From positions 9,097,116 through 9,161,115 of the forward strand of contig NC_051121.1 of assembly GCF_014839805.1 (NCBI RefSeq): a DNA stretch of 64,000 bases, read 5' to 3'. Within the stretch, counting starts at the first letter, position 1; each line of letters opens with the position of its first letter. This document shows, in pieces, positions 37,740 through 49,084 of the stretch. Source of the DNA: Manduca sexta. Taxonomy: Eukaryota; Arthropoda; Insecta; Lepidoptera; Sphingidae. The translations under genes were made by a program, and so were the position numbers. The notes beneath the pieces are model-generated. The model was not told the DNA's origin and searched no databases. It saw only the letters and a program-made list of their open reading frames with translations.

Positions 37740-37895
37740 GTTAAAAAGAAACACACCACGCCTTTACTGCCGAACGAGAGGGGCAACTAAGGTACACAAT
37801 TTTCGCCGAGTGTTTCGTTCTATTATGTGTTCTAGAGTTTTTCTTATATGTAGGCTGTAATAGGCTGATGATGATGATGATTATGACTTATATAT
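37740..37895 (-). mobile_element. SINE family A fragment beside a LINE tail
   Basis: AACACACCACGCCTTTACTG and CAATTTTCGCCGAGTGTTTC resemble the 3' half of SINE family A on the minus strand, as at 43490. Next to it AGGCTGTAATAGGCTGATGATGATGATGA, read in short, is a plus-strand (GAT)n-type end common to insect LINEs. Confidence 0.4.
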
Positions 37896-38139
37896 AGTCC
37901 GATATGTATGTATCTCCGATATGATCTATTATTAAGGACCACGAGCGATGCTCCTTTGAAAACTTGTTGTAGAATTCATGTGTACCAAAACGTCCGCAAA
38001 ACATTTCGTAGAATATTTTTCAATTATACTATTTTTCATAGGAAACTAAGATATCTTGCAATTGAACAACTACATATCAATGATATTATTACAACAGGAA
38101 CGTAGCTTGCCATAGAGGGGTCTTATATCTAAATTTGTT

Positions 38140-38229
38140 GGGGGTCCCTCAGGCTAGTGCGAATTTTATGGCGCCTTCTTAGTTTAGTATAGGTATAGGC
38201 CAAGAGGGGCCCCAAGGCTCAGGGACCCC
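38140..38229. repeat. foldback element or hairpin
   Basis: GGGGTCCCTCAGGCT (38141-38155) is an inverted copy of AGGCTCAGGGACCCC (38215-38229) with one mismatched position. The 59-base interior includes GAGGGGCCCC, itself partly self-complementary. This suggests a miniature foldback transposon or an RNA hairpin. Confidence 0.6.
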
Positions 38230-39539
38230 GTATCACTAATAAGGCGGTAGCTACTTCCCTGTATTACAACTTTTAAAAAGACTTGTCCGTGGACAAAAAG
38301 AAAAATATACACGAAAATATAAATTCCGAAGAACACCCGCATCCAAAACAATACGATTTAATAGAGCACAAATCTCCATAGGTATCGACCCCTAGGGGAG
38401 AGACAGGCAAGTCGGAACATAACCGTAACTCAGCCGTGACGTAAAAACTAAGAAACAACCGCAAACCTTTGTTCGAAACTTTAAGTCAATTGTCATTCAA
38501 TGTATTTTTTTCAGATCTGATAGCATCTAGTTTTATGTTAATAATACATATTTATATCAGTTATGGATGTTTGTGAGCTTAATTAAATAAATTTTAATAA
38601 ATATACTGCCGTAATTAAAATTAGGTGTATTGGAGTATACTATAACACATATTGTATAGTAGTATTAGTAGGAAAATCAAGTAGCCATAGATTTGTTAAA
38701 ATAAAATGCCTTGTATCGTATAATTTTGAATAATGTAGTTTTAAAAACTTTTGAAAGCAAAAGTTTCAACACTAAGTTACCGTTAAACTATTACTAAGTT
38801 TCAAAATGAATTCATAAATTGATTTTATTACAATTTTTGTACACTTTCAGCTTTTCTTTGTAAGATTCAAATAAGACTGTACATCGTAAGAATAGCCATT
38901 TAATCCGCCATAACCCGGCTCCCCACATGCAAATGAGTTACCCTCGCGGTACACCCGCGCCCATTTTCCCCTTTTACGATCGTTATAAACTACCCAAGAT
39001 GGATTTCTTTAAAATACTTTAGAAACGTACGTTTTGTTTTATGGATTTCTCTTCGGGTATTTTATGAATATGAAATATATTTTATATACGTGTAAGTCTA
39101 CATTTTAATAGTATGACTATATTTAATAAAAATCAGTCTTCGTGTTTGACAAATACGGTTTGAAATCGGAAATTCAATAAAATATGTGGGTAGGAAAGAA
39201 AAAATAAATAAGACACATCGGGTTAACAAAATGTATGTCAGCATAACGTCTCGCTCTGTTTTTGAAGTTATTATTAACAAGAAAACCCGCAGGAAAGCGT
39301 TTATAAAAAATATAATCTGACTATTAATGTTAGAATAAAATCATAAATGTATTCACAAAACTTGGAAAGACTAGATTATGGAGTTGAGTGTGTTTAAGCT
39401 TCGAGTTGAATTTTACGGTAATAATATACGAAAGTATTTGCATTATTTTATTTCATTATATAATATAAAGCTAGAGTTGCGATAATGAAAACTATAAATG
39501 ACTATTTTAGTGCTGAATTTATCTTTCATAGGGTAATAT
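38230..39539. other. no recognised features
   Basis: AT-rich, with a GC-richer patch at 38920-38965 (CTCGCGGTACACCCGCGCCC). No exon is supported. Confidence 0.4.
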
Positions 39540-39559
39540 GATAGCTATATATAGCTGAC

Positions 39560-39859
39560 GTGAAACACCGACGCTCTACGAAGTCTGCAGTCGCTGAACA
39601 TTCTGAAGGAGGTTCCAATCATTATTTGCGATTAGACAAGCCACAAATCCTTGCCAAAGAACATCGATTCCTGCCTAGGACGATTCGCGAGGCTATTGAA
39701 ATTAAAAAACACCCAAATTTCAATAGGGAAGATGGTTGGAAGCTTGCACAAGCCTGGGATTCAGTTCTACATTTAATTAAATCGGATCCCAAAAGACCGG
39801 CTGCCAGACCTCAAGACACTGTGAGCTCATTCTGCGTAGATCGGACCGTCAACAGCTAA
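39560..39859 (+). pseudogene. Penelope-like element, C-terminal endonuclease-region fragment
   Basis: The 99-codon frame has TKSAVAEHSEGG near residue 7, then PRTIREAIEIKKHPNFNRED around residues 39-58 and GWKLAQAWDSVL after it. This pattern (KSAVAEH ... REAIEI-K-H-NFNR-DG-KL--W) is the C-terminal end of the GIY-YIG endonuclease domain of Penelope-like retroelements. The reverse transcriptase and the GIY-YIG motif itself are missing upstream, so the copy is 5'-truncated. The ORF end flows straight into the matching 3' non-coding region. Confidence 0.75.
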
Positions 39860-40075
39860 AATTTAAAAAAGTTGTATAATTGAAAAATGTAGGTAGATAT
39901 TGTAACTTTGACTTTGCGGATGAACAACACCTCAGTCCCCCCCGTGACCATGAAGGCTGCAAAGTCTTCGAAACGTCGGGAGAAAATAATAATATAAATT
40001 ACCGCGATAAAATCCGTTAAATTGTATTTAGTTTTATTTCAATGTCTAACATTCGCGTAAACATAAGAAATCATT
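39860..40075 (+). mobile_element. Penelope-like element 3' terminal region
   Basis: It includes ACTTTGCGGATGAACAACAC, GTGACCATGAAGGCTGCAAAG, CTTCGAAACGTCGGGAGAAA and TTACCGCGATAAAATCCG, ending near TAACATTCGCGTAAACATAA. Related pieces occur at 32620, 47425, 53495, 57240 and 60045. Attachment to the ORF at 39560 is what identifies the whole family as Penelope-like. Confidence 0.7.
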
Positions 40076-41040
40076 TGATTATAAAGTTACTCTCTAGTTC
40101 CCAATACGAAAATATGAAGGACAATAAATTACGATCTAAGGCAACGTTTTAAGGAACCGAAGTCTTACACTCCATACTTCCTACGCGCCGTAATAAGCCC
40201 AACTTTACCCATATATCTAAAATGTGACATCAATTTGCCAGTTCTCTATAATAAATAACCGTCTCATTTACATAAGGACATTGTTAGACATTATATATTC
40301 TGACATTGTCATCTTACATAATCTGGGAACTATCTTCGAGAAAACTTCATCGCTCCCACTCTAATTTGTACCTCTACACTTTTCTAACCCGCGGGATAAC
40401 CATCCAAGCGCGCCGATGGGCGGGGCCTAAAGCCTATCCAGTTTAAAATGATCCATGAAAATCCGCTCTACGGTTCTAAGTTGATGTAGTTTTGGTACAG
40501 ATGGGTGTTCTGACAGGGTCCCAGTTTATATGGTTGTACTATATATCGCCTGAATGAACATTGGCTGATTCAAACCACGCCCATCGAGAAAATGCATTTC
40601 CAAGATTGCAGATGGGATGGTGTAAGAATGGAGATCTGGAATTTACTCCCGTATTTGGCTCACGGTTAGGATTTTGGAAAATGTCAGTTTTTAGGGTAAT
40701 AGCGAGCGCATCTTGAATAGAAAGTTGGCGTGCTTTCAGAGCTGTGGGTCTTGATTTCCAAGCTGGTAATTCAACTCGACTTAAGACTTCGAATGCTTTA
40801 ATGAAATTCCACTATTTGTGTAGAATGTTGGATGTCATTTCGATTATAGCATGTTTTGGTTTTACTTTTCATTTTTGTAATTACCCTCAGTATTTGTTTA
40901 TTAACATCTTAATTTACGAAGTACTTGATTTTATAATTTTAGTCATCTTAATGTAGAGATGCTTTTGTCTTTAGATAGGTAAAAAGCAACATCTTGGCTC
41001 GAAATAAAGTTAAAATTGGAATATCTTCAAGTCTTACAGA
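40076..41040. other. no gene; one GC box
   Basis: GGGCGGGGC occurs at 40418-40426 in a GC-richer patch (40385-40445) with GCGCGCCGATGGG. Otherwise the stretch is unremarkable, and the 70-codon frame at 40744-40956 shows no domain. Confidence 0.35.
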
Positions 41041-41632
41041 GAAACACTAAAGGATTAATAGTTATTGCAGTGTTATTTTAAAGAAATAGTTTTTACAAAA
41101 TTCAATTAAAACAGACTTCTTCATTTTATGTTCCTTTTTAGTACCATTAAATTGTTTTAGTTTACAATATTATTTATACTAATATGAACTAGATTTCATT
41201 ACTTACTACGTTGATACCTGACCCTTAAAGATTGTAAAAAGTAAGATCTACTATTAAAGAAACACTAAAGGATTAATTATAGTTATTGCAGTGTTATTTT
41301 AAAGAAATAGTTTTTACAAAATTCAATTAAAACATACTTCGTCATTTTATGTTCCTTTTTAGTACCATTAAATTGTTTTAGTTTACAATATTTTTTATAC
41401 CATTTTCATCAACATTATTTTTAATGTCCTAGTAATTACCATAAAAGATTTTTAGTTTTGGAGAACATATATTGGAGTTTAAACATAGATAAGTATTTTA
41501 AAGTGGTGAACTAGCTTCCCACATTTTTCGGCATCAAACAAAAGATGTTAAAAATATTATTTTTACTAATATGAACTAGATTTCATTACTTACTACGTTG
41601 ATACCTGACCCTTAAAGATTGTAAAAATTAAG
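41041..41632. repeat. local segmental duplication (units A and B)
   Basis: Unit A (GAAACACTAAAGGATTAAT onward) occurs at 41041-41177 and 41259-41399, nearly identical except for a 3-bp insertion and a few substitutions. Unit B (ACTAATATGAACTAGATTTC ... GATTGTAAAAA) occurs at 41178-41244 and 41565-41632. AGATCTTACTTTTTACAAT at 41687-41705 is an inverted echo of the end of unit B. Confidence 0.85.
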
Positions 41633-42057
41633 AAAACGTTAAAAAAAGACACGAAGTAGGTCTTTTAGAGTATAGTAGATCTTACTTTTTACAATTACTG
41701 GGTCATTTTTACATTTCTTTACGAAATGAAATCACATATTGGTCTTTACCTCTGCTAATATTGTGAAAAAAGTCATCAATAAATATACAGTATAGTAAAA
41801 TATGTTAGTATAAAGAATATAGACAAATACAGATAAATAATGTAAAACACAACAAATATAACCCCAGTTGTTTAGACTTAAAGTTATAGTTTATTCCTAT
41901 CATTGGTAGATTATAAATAATTATATTTCGAAGAGATTTAAAAAAAACCTCTGGGACAGTTCAGCTGTACTGATGGCTTAATAAATTTTCATGAGCAGTA
42001 AAGACTACTAACCACCAGGCAGTTTCAGCTTTTTTGTCTAGGCTATGATTAATTACT

Positions 42058-42290
42058 GGTGGTAGGATATATTTTATATCCACCAGGATAGCGACCATAA
42101 TACAAGGTGTTAAAACCCATAGTGGCCCACGTGAGTGTGTGGCCGGGATCAGACTGTGTATATCCGGTACCAATAGGCCGGCATAATTGTATCGACTGCT
42201 GACGGGTAATCGCCTCTCGTCAGTCGACATTCTATTTCCATTCCACTTACCATCAGATGCAGGAGGGTTACTTTACCGTGCTCTCAAAAA
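42058..42290 (+). mobile_element. element-3, near-complete copy
   Basis: It begins GGTGGTAGGATATATTTTAT as at 20768, with AAGGTGTTAAAACC, ATAGGCCGGCATAATTGT and CCATTCCACTTACCATCAGA. The A-rich tail is replaced by GCTCTCAAAAAG. Confidence 0.7.
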
Positions 42291-42583
42291 GATTGCAACA
42301 GTCTGATATATCCCATTATTTTTATTCATCTGCATACACTCAAATCCAAAACCAACCAGTAATTTGCTAAGTTCATTCACCTCCATAAAACAATATATAT
42401 GATATAAAGCTATATCAATAAGGGGCTTACTGGCGGGCGTAACGAAGTGTAGAAGCAAATCGTATTAACGCATTGTGGTGTGTGGCTGCACATCTGCTCA
42501 TCGGCTTATCAACTCCGCTCTATGTAACGTATATAGCTTGGTGAACTATTAGAATAGTATTGTTATATATTATTTTATGTTAA

Positions 42584-42871
42584 CTAGCTGACCCAACAGA
42601 CGTTGTCCCGTCTTAACTATGTATGCACGCGCGCATTCTGTCAATCGCTGACAGTTATTTCAAACAATTGACAGTAACATAAAATTAATATTTTCGTTAA
42701 GTTTTCTTAAATTTTCTAATTTTTCGCGTAATTATTTGAATTTTTTTTTCATAAGAACCTTCTCCTGACAATAACAAACACAACAAAAAAAATAAATATT
42801 GAAATCGGTCCAGCCGTTCACGCGTGATGGCGTGACCAAGGGAAATAGGGAATCATTTTTATATATATAGA
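42584..42871 (-). mobile_element. non-autonomous Helitron, complete
   Basis: On the minus strand it starts TCTATATATATAAAAATG after an A (42872 complement) and ends CTAG (42584-42587) before a T. The subterminal hairpin arms are CAGACG and CGTCT, a few bases inside the 3' end. The body matches the plus-strand copy at 46316-46598 (CCCTTGGTCACGCCATCACG; ACGCGTGAACGGCTGGACCG). No coding capacity. Confidence 0.85.
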
Positions 42872-43174
42872 TTAAACAGTCATGTACAGAAGTGGCAAAA
42901 GGGAAAATTTAACGAAAATATCTGACACAACATATAGGTACTAATGCATGAATACTGTCTGCAAATCGTTCTAATGATAATTGTATTCCACAAAAATCGG
43001 ATTATATGGACGCTTCGCCATTGCTGTGTATTTTTTTTTTAAAAACTCTATCTTTCGCGGTTTGAGTAAGATAGAATGTATTTTGTGAAATATTAAATAA
43101 ATAGATACTTTTACCGTAATTTTTAGGTTAGCACAGAAGGAATATAATAGTATATAAAACTCGGTATTGTACCA

Positions 43175-43475
43175 GTATACTTTCCCACTGCTGGGCACGA
43201 GCTAACTCTTCTACTGAGAGGGATTAGGCCTTAGTCCACCACACTGGACTAGTACGGATAGGCAGACTTCACATAATCTCAAAATTATAAAATTACAGAG
43301 AGCTTCTCAAGTTTGATTATCTCACGATGTTTTCCTTCACTGTTAAAGCAAGCGATAATTTATAAAGAATACACCTAACTTAAGAAATATCAGGTGTGTG
43401 TACCCTTGGGTCTTGAAGTTGCTGACATTGGTCTTGGTAGTACTTTACACTTCTAACTAGGCTATCGCGGCTTCC
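43175..43475 (-). mobile_element. SINE-2, diverged full-length copy
   Basis: TTTCCCACTGCTGGGCACGA, TCTTCTACTGAGAGGGATTA, CCACACTGGACTAGTACGG, CACGATGTTTTCCTTCACTG and, at the right, CTAACTAGGCTATCGCGGC. The minus-strand B box is altered, which suggests an older copy than those at 34923 and 51810. Confidence 0.8.
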
Positions 43476-43489
43476 GCTAATGGATGGAT

Positions 43490-43720
43490 AAAAAACACAC
43501 ACTACGCCTTCATTCTATTTCATTTTATTCCCAAAGCGTAGGCATGGATGCAACCAGGGTCTACTTTTCGCCATGTGTTTTGTCCCATTACGTGATATGT
43601 TGCGAGCCTAACGCCACATCGGGGACAAATTTCAGCCTCCGGGTTGATACTGAGGAAGAAACCCAATCCCACTTTGCCCAACCCGGGATTCGGCATCAAT
43701 CCTCGGCTAATATCTTACAC
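43490..43720 (-). mobile_element. tRNA-derived SINE family A, diverged
   Basis: Minus strand: GAATCCCGGGTTGGGCAAAG, GGATTGGGTTTCTTCCTCAG, and later ACGTAATGGGACAAAACACA and GAAGGCGTAGTG match the full copy at 58427 in order. The A box is no longer clear. It abuts the SINE-2 copy at 43175. The 110-codon plus-strand frame over it is a shadow of the repeat. Confidence 0.65.
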
Positions 43721-45784
43721 AACACTGAAGATACACATAATATAACCATTTTAGATAATTATAAATCATTATTATATTATATAGCTACTTCCACAAAATC
43801 TGGCAATATTATTTAATAGACCTATATTTATACCAAATAATAACCCTTTATATAATTAAATCAAAGTCTCTACAAGTTAAAGGCACACGTGTAAGCTCTC
43901 CTTAACAAATTCTGTCTGAAGCACACATTTTTCTCTATTATATTCTTACGTTTAATAAGTCCTTCCATACACATTTAAATAACAATACGTACGGCTATAA
44001 CACAATGCTCACCGCCCGGCGTCGCTCGCTCCGATGATTTTCAATCCCATGAAAGCTGGCACGCATCCAGGGATGTGGAGTGTGGTTCTAAATGCGTTTG
44101 CGTAGAAATCGGGTTACTTTAAAGTGTGACAGTTTCTCTGTTTTTCGAGAAATAATTTACTTGTAGAGTGTAGTGTGGCGGTTTCTCTATTTTTCGAGAA
44201 ATATTATAATTTAGAGATATTTTTTATTTTGTTTGGTAAAATAGTTTATTTGCAGAATGAATACCGTGTATTACTTTATAAAGAATGATTGAATCCTGAG
44301 AGGGTTATACGCTATGGGAATTTTACATATTTTGCGAGTATACGAATGAACTGTTCGGAACAAAAATAAAAAAACTAAATGAAATTTTTATAACCTCCAT
44401 AAAAGCTTATAAGAGACAACTTAAAAATTACGCGTGTTTACTTAAAAAGTATTGACAGCGGACTTTCATTAAAATCAGTGTTTAAGTGAATTGAGGACCC
44501 CACTGTCCTTTTCCAAGTACGTCCCTGGGTCATCATATTGCGCGTTTTTACTCCCATTCAGCCGCTAGCCAGCGCGGATTATTGTAGGAAATGAAAAGAT
44601 TCCTTCTACTTTTTTTTTCTTCGAGATGGATTAGTCTTGCGGTCGAGGATTATCTTTCATGTGATTTTTTTGTGTTTGAAATTGAAAATCTTCAATGAAA
44701 CAGTGAATTCTGAAAGATCATGATTGGCTACTTGCCTTTGGTAATTATGGTAGGTGTATTACAGTACTTAATTTTCTTTTGATTTACATTCGATATCGAG
44801 TTAGGAATAATTCTTAATTTATGCTAATATTAAAAAGAAGTGAAGTTAGTATGTTTTATGTTGATAGGGACGATGGATTATAGCGAAAAGTTTCGTTTTT
44901 TTTACAAATAGAAAAGCATAACATATAAGTACTTAAGAAAACCCTAGGCTAAAAGAGAAAAGACTTCGTAGAACAACAAAATTTGATATGAACGAGAAAA
45001 AGAATACATCGTAAAATTTAAAAAATATTGTCGAATACTAAATCTGATGTTTAAATCGTGCCGCGTGCCGCGTCGGAAACGAACCCGCACTAACGGAGAG
45101 CGGACGGACGTCATCTATTACACGGATATATCGGCCTTACCAAGGGGAGAGGGTTGTGCTAGGTTTTAAACTCGACTTTGTTTATAATAGAGATATTAGA
45201 AATAGGTGATAGGTTGAAATGTAGAGTCAAAATTTAAGGAAATATATTTGCGAATTGGATGTCTAGCTAGACTAGAAAATATTATTATATCTATTTTAAA
45301 ATATGTAAAAAAAAAGTAAATAGATAAAAACCGAAAAAAATATAATAATTAAAATCTTACACAACATTACAAAAATATTCAAAATGAAAACCCTGAACAT
45401 CCAACCAACCTACCCCAAGTTTAAAAAACTATAAAATTCATGACAAGAGGCATAAAAACTTTAAAGTTGGGACATAAATTGTCGAAAGAGGGGCGGTCCC
45501 TCCGAGGTATTGTCATTCAAATGGCGGCCGACGCAACCCAAGTCCGACACTTCGCGAATTTAAATAATAATCGCTTCCGACCTTACACTGTATATTTTGC
45601 ATTTTAATATAGTTTATGCTATGTTATATGTGAGGCGATTTCTTCAATGATTCGAGGTGTACAACAGGGAACCGGCCTATGTTTGATTTTGTTCATTATT
45701 CTATATGTAATGGTTAATAATACGAAAAAGCAGCACTCCTGCGAATACTATAAAAATTGGTTAAAAAATGGGCTAGTAATTCAT
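43721..45784. other. no gene; one GC-richer patch
   Basis: Patch 45055-45130 has CCGCGTGCCGCGTCGGAAACG and GAGAGCGGACGGACGTCAT. No exon or repeat is recognised elsewhere. Confidence 0.35.
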
Positions 45785-45940
45785 ATTTCAAATATTGTAA
45801 CGTGCAGAAGTGGGCGTGTTGTGAGGATATCGCTTCATCTTTTTCTTTCGCACGCGTCGTAATTCCCAATGACGTCAAATGTGGGTATTTCGTCTCTTTT
45901 CTGTTTCTTTTTAATTATCCCTTCCACCGACATTCTAAGA
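45785..45940 (-). repeat. miniature element with TGACGTCA (copy 1)
   Basis: The minus strand reads TTTGACGTCATTGG, ACGCGTGCGAAAGAAAAAGA, GATATCC and CACGTTACAATATTTGAAAT, aligning with 54485-54612. The palindrome TGACGTCA is at 45870-45877. Two copies in opposite orientation imply a dispersed element. Confidence 0.55.
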
Positions 45941-46315
45941 CATAACTTGTTCATTTTTTACCGGTTTTTAATAATTCCTTTTGTGCTATAATTTATGCAA
46001 CGTAAATATTTGATAATAGTAAAGATCAAAAATGAGTCCGGTTCCCTATTCCTACCATATGAAGTGAATAAAATGAAGTCAACAAACAGTTCTAAGATTA
46101 TATAGAGTGGAGATTGGGAAGATTGTCATCCAAAAATTTTGCGCTCATGCGATGGTTACTCATCTACTGTGAAATAGCAAAACACTAACAAAATTGTTCA
46201 CATATTTTCCAGGTTGTGATTTGTACTATTTAATACGCATTTTATCATATTTTCTGTAAATATGTTACGTTTGTATTAATATCTAAGGACGCTGTGATAT
46301 CTTGGCACATAAACA

Positions 46316-46598
46316 TCTATATACATAAAAATGAATCCCTATTTCCCTTGGTCACGCCATCACGCGTGAACGGCTGGACCGATTTCACTTTTTTTTTGTT
46401 GTATTTGGTATTGTCAGGAGAAGGTTCTTATGAAAGAAAAAAATCAAAAAATTCTGCGGGTAAATTAGAAAATTTAAGAAAACTTAACGAAAATATTAAT
46501 TTTATATAACTGTCAATTGTTTGAAATAACTGTCAGCGATAGACAGAATGCGCGCTGCAAATTCATAGTTAAGACGGGACGTCTGTCGGGTCAGCTAG
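46316..46598 (+). mobile_element. non-autonomous Helitron, complete
   Basis: It starts TCTATATACATAAAAATG directly after an A and ends CTAG (46595-46598) directly before a T. The subterminal hairpin AGACG-GGA-CGTCT (46572-46584) sits 10 bases from the CTAG. These are textbook Helitron ends, and the 283-bp body has no Rep/helicase sequence. Confidence 0.9.
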
Positions 46599-47244
46599 TT
46601 TTAAATGAAACAGCAATTTATTACTTGGTGATAACTTGTTGAGCATAAATTTGGCGAAATGGAATATATTCCTGCCCACCCCTGAAAAGATGGAAAGGCA
46701 TATGTATTTTATTAGCAGCATTAACACAAATACAATTATCTCCCTTATTAGAATATAAATTAGTAATGAACACATTAAAACATTAGTACATCGTATGAAT
46801 AAAGAATATGATTAAATAACAAAAGTTCCACCCTATAAAATGTCATTATAATGACACAATTCAAAATATGTATTTTATATCACTATGACTGATATGACAT
46901 TTTAAAGGCGTTGCGAATTAGCGTGCCCTTTTAAATTATAGTCTTTATGGGGTACGAAATAAGGGTGGAAATGCGGAGGGTAACACTTTTTGTAAGTTAT
47001 TGTATTTTTAACACGTAGCCCTTGTATTGGGGTGGGATGGGGTAGTTTGCACCCTTGCTGATTAGCGTTCTTAATCTACAGGGGATGATGGGACGGTTGT
47101 ATCCAAGAGAATGTCACCAATTTTAAATCGAAGTATTTTTTTTATTCTAATGCATTTATTGATTTATTTTAAATTGTGTAAAAACTTTAACTAATACCTA
47201 TTTTTTTTTTCAAAATTATTGATTTTTAATTTTTGTTCGCTTTA

Positions 47245-47415
47245 ATGGTAAAGAGAACTTTCGTTGGTAAACTTACATACCTGAGAATTTTACATAAAAA
47301 AATCAAAAGTATGTCAAGTCTGACAATCCGCACGATGCCAGCCAGGTGGAGTAAATCTTTTCAGTAGTAGAAGAGGCCCATGCTCACTTGCTCAGTAGTG
47401 GCACAGTGGTGAAAA
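47245..47415 (+). mobile_element. SINE-2, diverged fragment
   Basis: Sequence such as AATGGTAAAGAGAACTTTCG, TACATACCTGAGAATTTTAC, AGTAGTAGAAGAGGCCCATG and TCAGTAGTGGCACAGT follows the SINE-2 order in the reverse orientation of most copies, with many changes. Confidence 0.55.
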
Positions 47416-47424
47416 TTAAAATAT

Positions 47425-47490
47425 AAATATCGCTTTAAAATCTGAAAAATAGTTTAATTTTATTGTCTAACATTTACATAAACTTAAGAA
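47425..47490 (+). mobile_element. Penelope-derived 3' terminal scrap
   Basis: TATCGCTTTAAAATCTGAAA, AATAGTTTAATTTTATTGTC and TAACATTTACATAAACTTAAG match the right arm of the element at 32620 and the end of the region at 39860. Confidence 0.55.
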
Positions 47491-47907
47491 ATCATTATAC
47501 ATGCCTATATTCCTGAAATGGTAGTAAAAGTATACGTATTGTTTTTTATTTCCCGAATAGTTTTACATAAGTTTTTGGTTCTGGCACCCAAACTAAGTTA
47601 ACCTATAAATTTTCCAAAATGAAACTCATTTTGAAATGAAACAATAACAATAATAAAATACTGGTAACATACAGCACAACACCGTCCGCTTATTCAATAA
47701 TATTTCGTATGTTTATTTAACATCTTAAACTGTTGCCTAATGAACTGCCGTGGGGAACGGTTAGTTCATCTTATTATACTAATATCTGTTGTATGCCCGT
47801 GTAAATAACATTTGGCACTGCGTAAGCTTTCAAGTTTCAATGTGTTTGTCTTGTCTGGTGTTTGAAACATTTTTTAAGCTTGTAATGTTTATTTATTGTT
47901 CTCTTTA

Positions 47908-48268
47908 TCTATATATGTAAAAATGAATCTCTATTTCCCTTGGTCATCGCATCACGCGTGAACGGATGGAACAATTGCGCTAATTCTTTTTTTATAATAT
48001 TCCTTGAAGTATGTGGATGGTTCTTACCGAGCGAAAAATTTAAAAAATTGCCTGAAAAAGTCTAAAAACACCACTTTTCTATATTCCCATACAAAATATT
48101 CGTAATAATATTTAAAAGTCAATTTAAACTTTAATACGATACACTAAAGTTTAAGTGTTAGTGGAGGGGTTCCGGGAAGGCAAAACAATTGAGTGACATT
48201 AGTATCGTATATATATTAATGTCATTATGTCGACTGTTAGACGGCACGAAGTTCGCCGGGTCAGCTAG
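47908..48268 (+). mobile_element. non-autonomous Helitron, longer variant
   Basis: It starts TCTATATATGTAAAAATG after an A and shares CTATTTCCCTTGGTCAT and ATCACGCGTGAACGGATGGA with the 46316 copy. The middle differs and is longer. It ends GGGTCAGCTAG with a CGGC/GCCG hairpin just inside. The base after CTAG is C, not the usual T. Confidence 0.8.
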
Positions 48269-48474
48269 CTTTTATATATATAAAATATCAATGAGTATGA
48301 TGGTATAAAAAAATCACTCTTCGATGGCATGGCTTAAGACCGAAGCCACTTGGTTAGGGATTCAATGAGGAATCTTCTTACAATGCGTGCCGTGTTCAGC
48401 AATAGTACCTTCTGCATCTGGCAATTTCAACGGCGAATTGAAAGCTGCTGGAATTGTTGTTCGAGGCTCTTTGA

Positions 48475-48670
48475 TATCACAAGGTGTTAAAACCCGCCAT
48501 AGTGGCCCTCGTAAAAATGCCGCGTTCCGAGATCAGCCTGTATGTATCCGGTTCCAACAGGCCGGCATAATTGTGTCGACTGACGAGGGGTAATCATTTC
48601 TCGTTGTGACCCCATTCCACATACCATCACTGCATCAGGTATAACGCATTTGATGGTTTACCGAGTACGT
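48475..48670 (+). mobile_element. element-3, 5'-truncated copy
   Basis: It begins at ATCACAAGGTGTTAAAACCC and includes CAACAGGCCGGCATAATTGT, GACGAGGGGTAATCA and CCATTCCACATACCATCACT, with a short A-rich end. The open frame over it is a shadow. Confidence 0.7.
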
Positions 48671-48924
48671 TTAAAAAAAATAAGTTCGAATTGTTTTTGC
48701 TTCACTTTATAGCAAAAAGCGTTCGGGCGCACTACAAGTATTCTCATTCCAATGTTAAACGGAAACACAATATAATGCTTTAAATACCAAACAATTTATT
48801 TAATATTAGTTTGGAAATAACGGAGTTACAACAAAGATACTTCCCTCAGATGACTAAACCCACACTTAACCGCTGCCATTAACCGCAATATTTTCCAAAT
48901 AGTCGCCAAATCACATTCGGATAT

Positions 48925-49025
48925 ATCCGCGACATTAGCCCGGTCGGATGTGTGGTGCGCGCGCGCCGGATGTCGCCACTATAGATCGCGCGCCGTGACG
49001 TCACTTCCGACTTACGTAGCAGGAG
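48925..49025. promoter_or_regulatory. GC-rich islet with GTGACGTCAC
   Basis: CGGATATATCCG palindrome, GGTGCGCGCGCGCCGG, GATCGCGCGCCG, then GTGACGTCAC at 48995-49004. Candidate CRE-type regulatory site; function is not shown by the sequence. Confidence 0.25.
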
Positions 49026-49084
49026 GTCCGATTAATGCATTGAAACAAAGAGAAGTATAGGTTAGTATTATGCAATGTTATAAC

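Noticed and set aside
43484..43816. 110-codon plus-strand gene
   Set aside because: It is the antisense of a diverged SINE family A copy plus flank.
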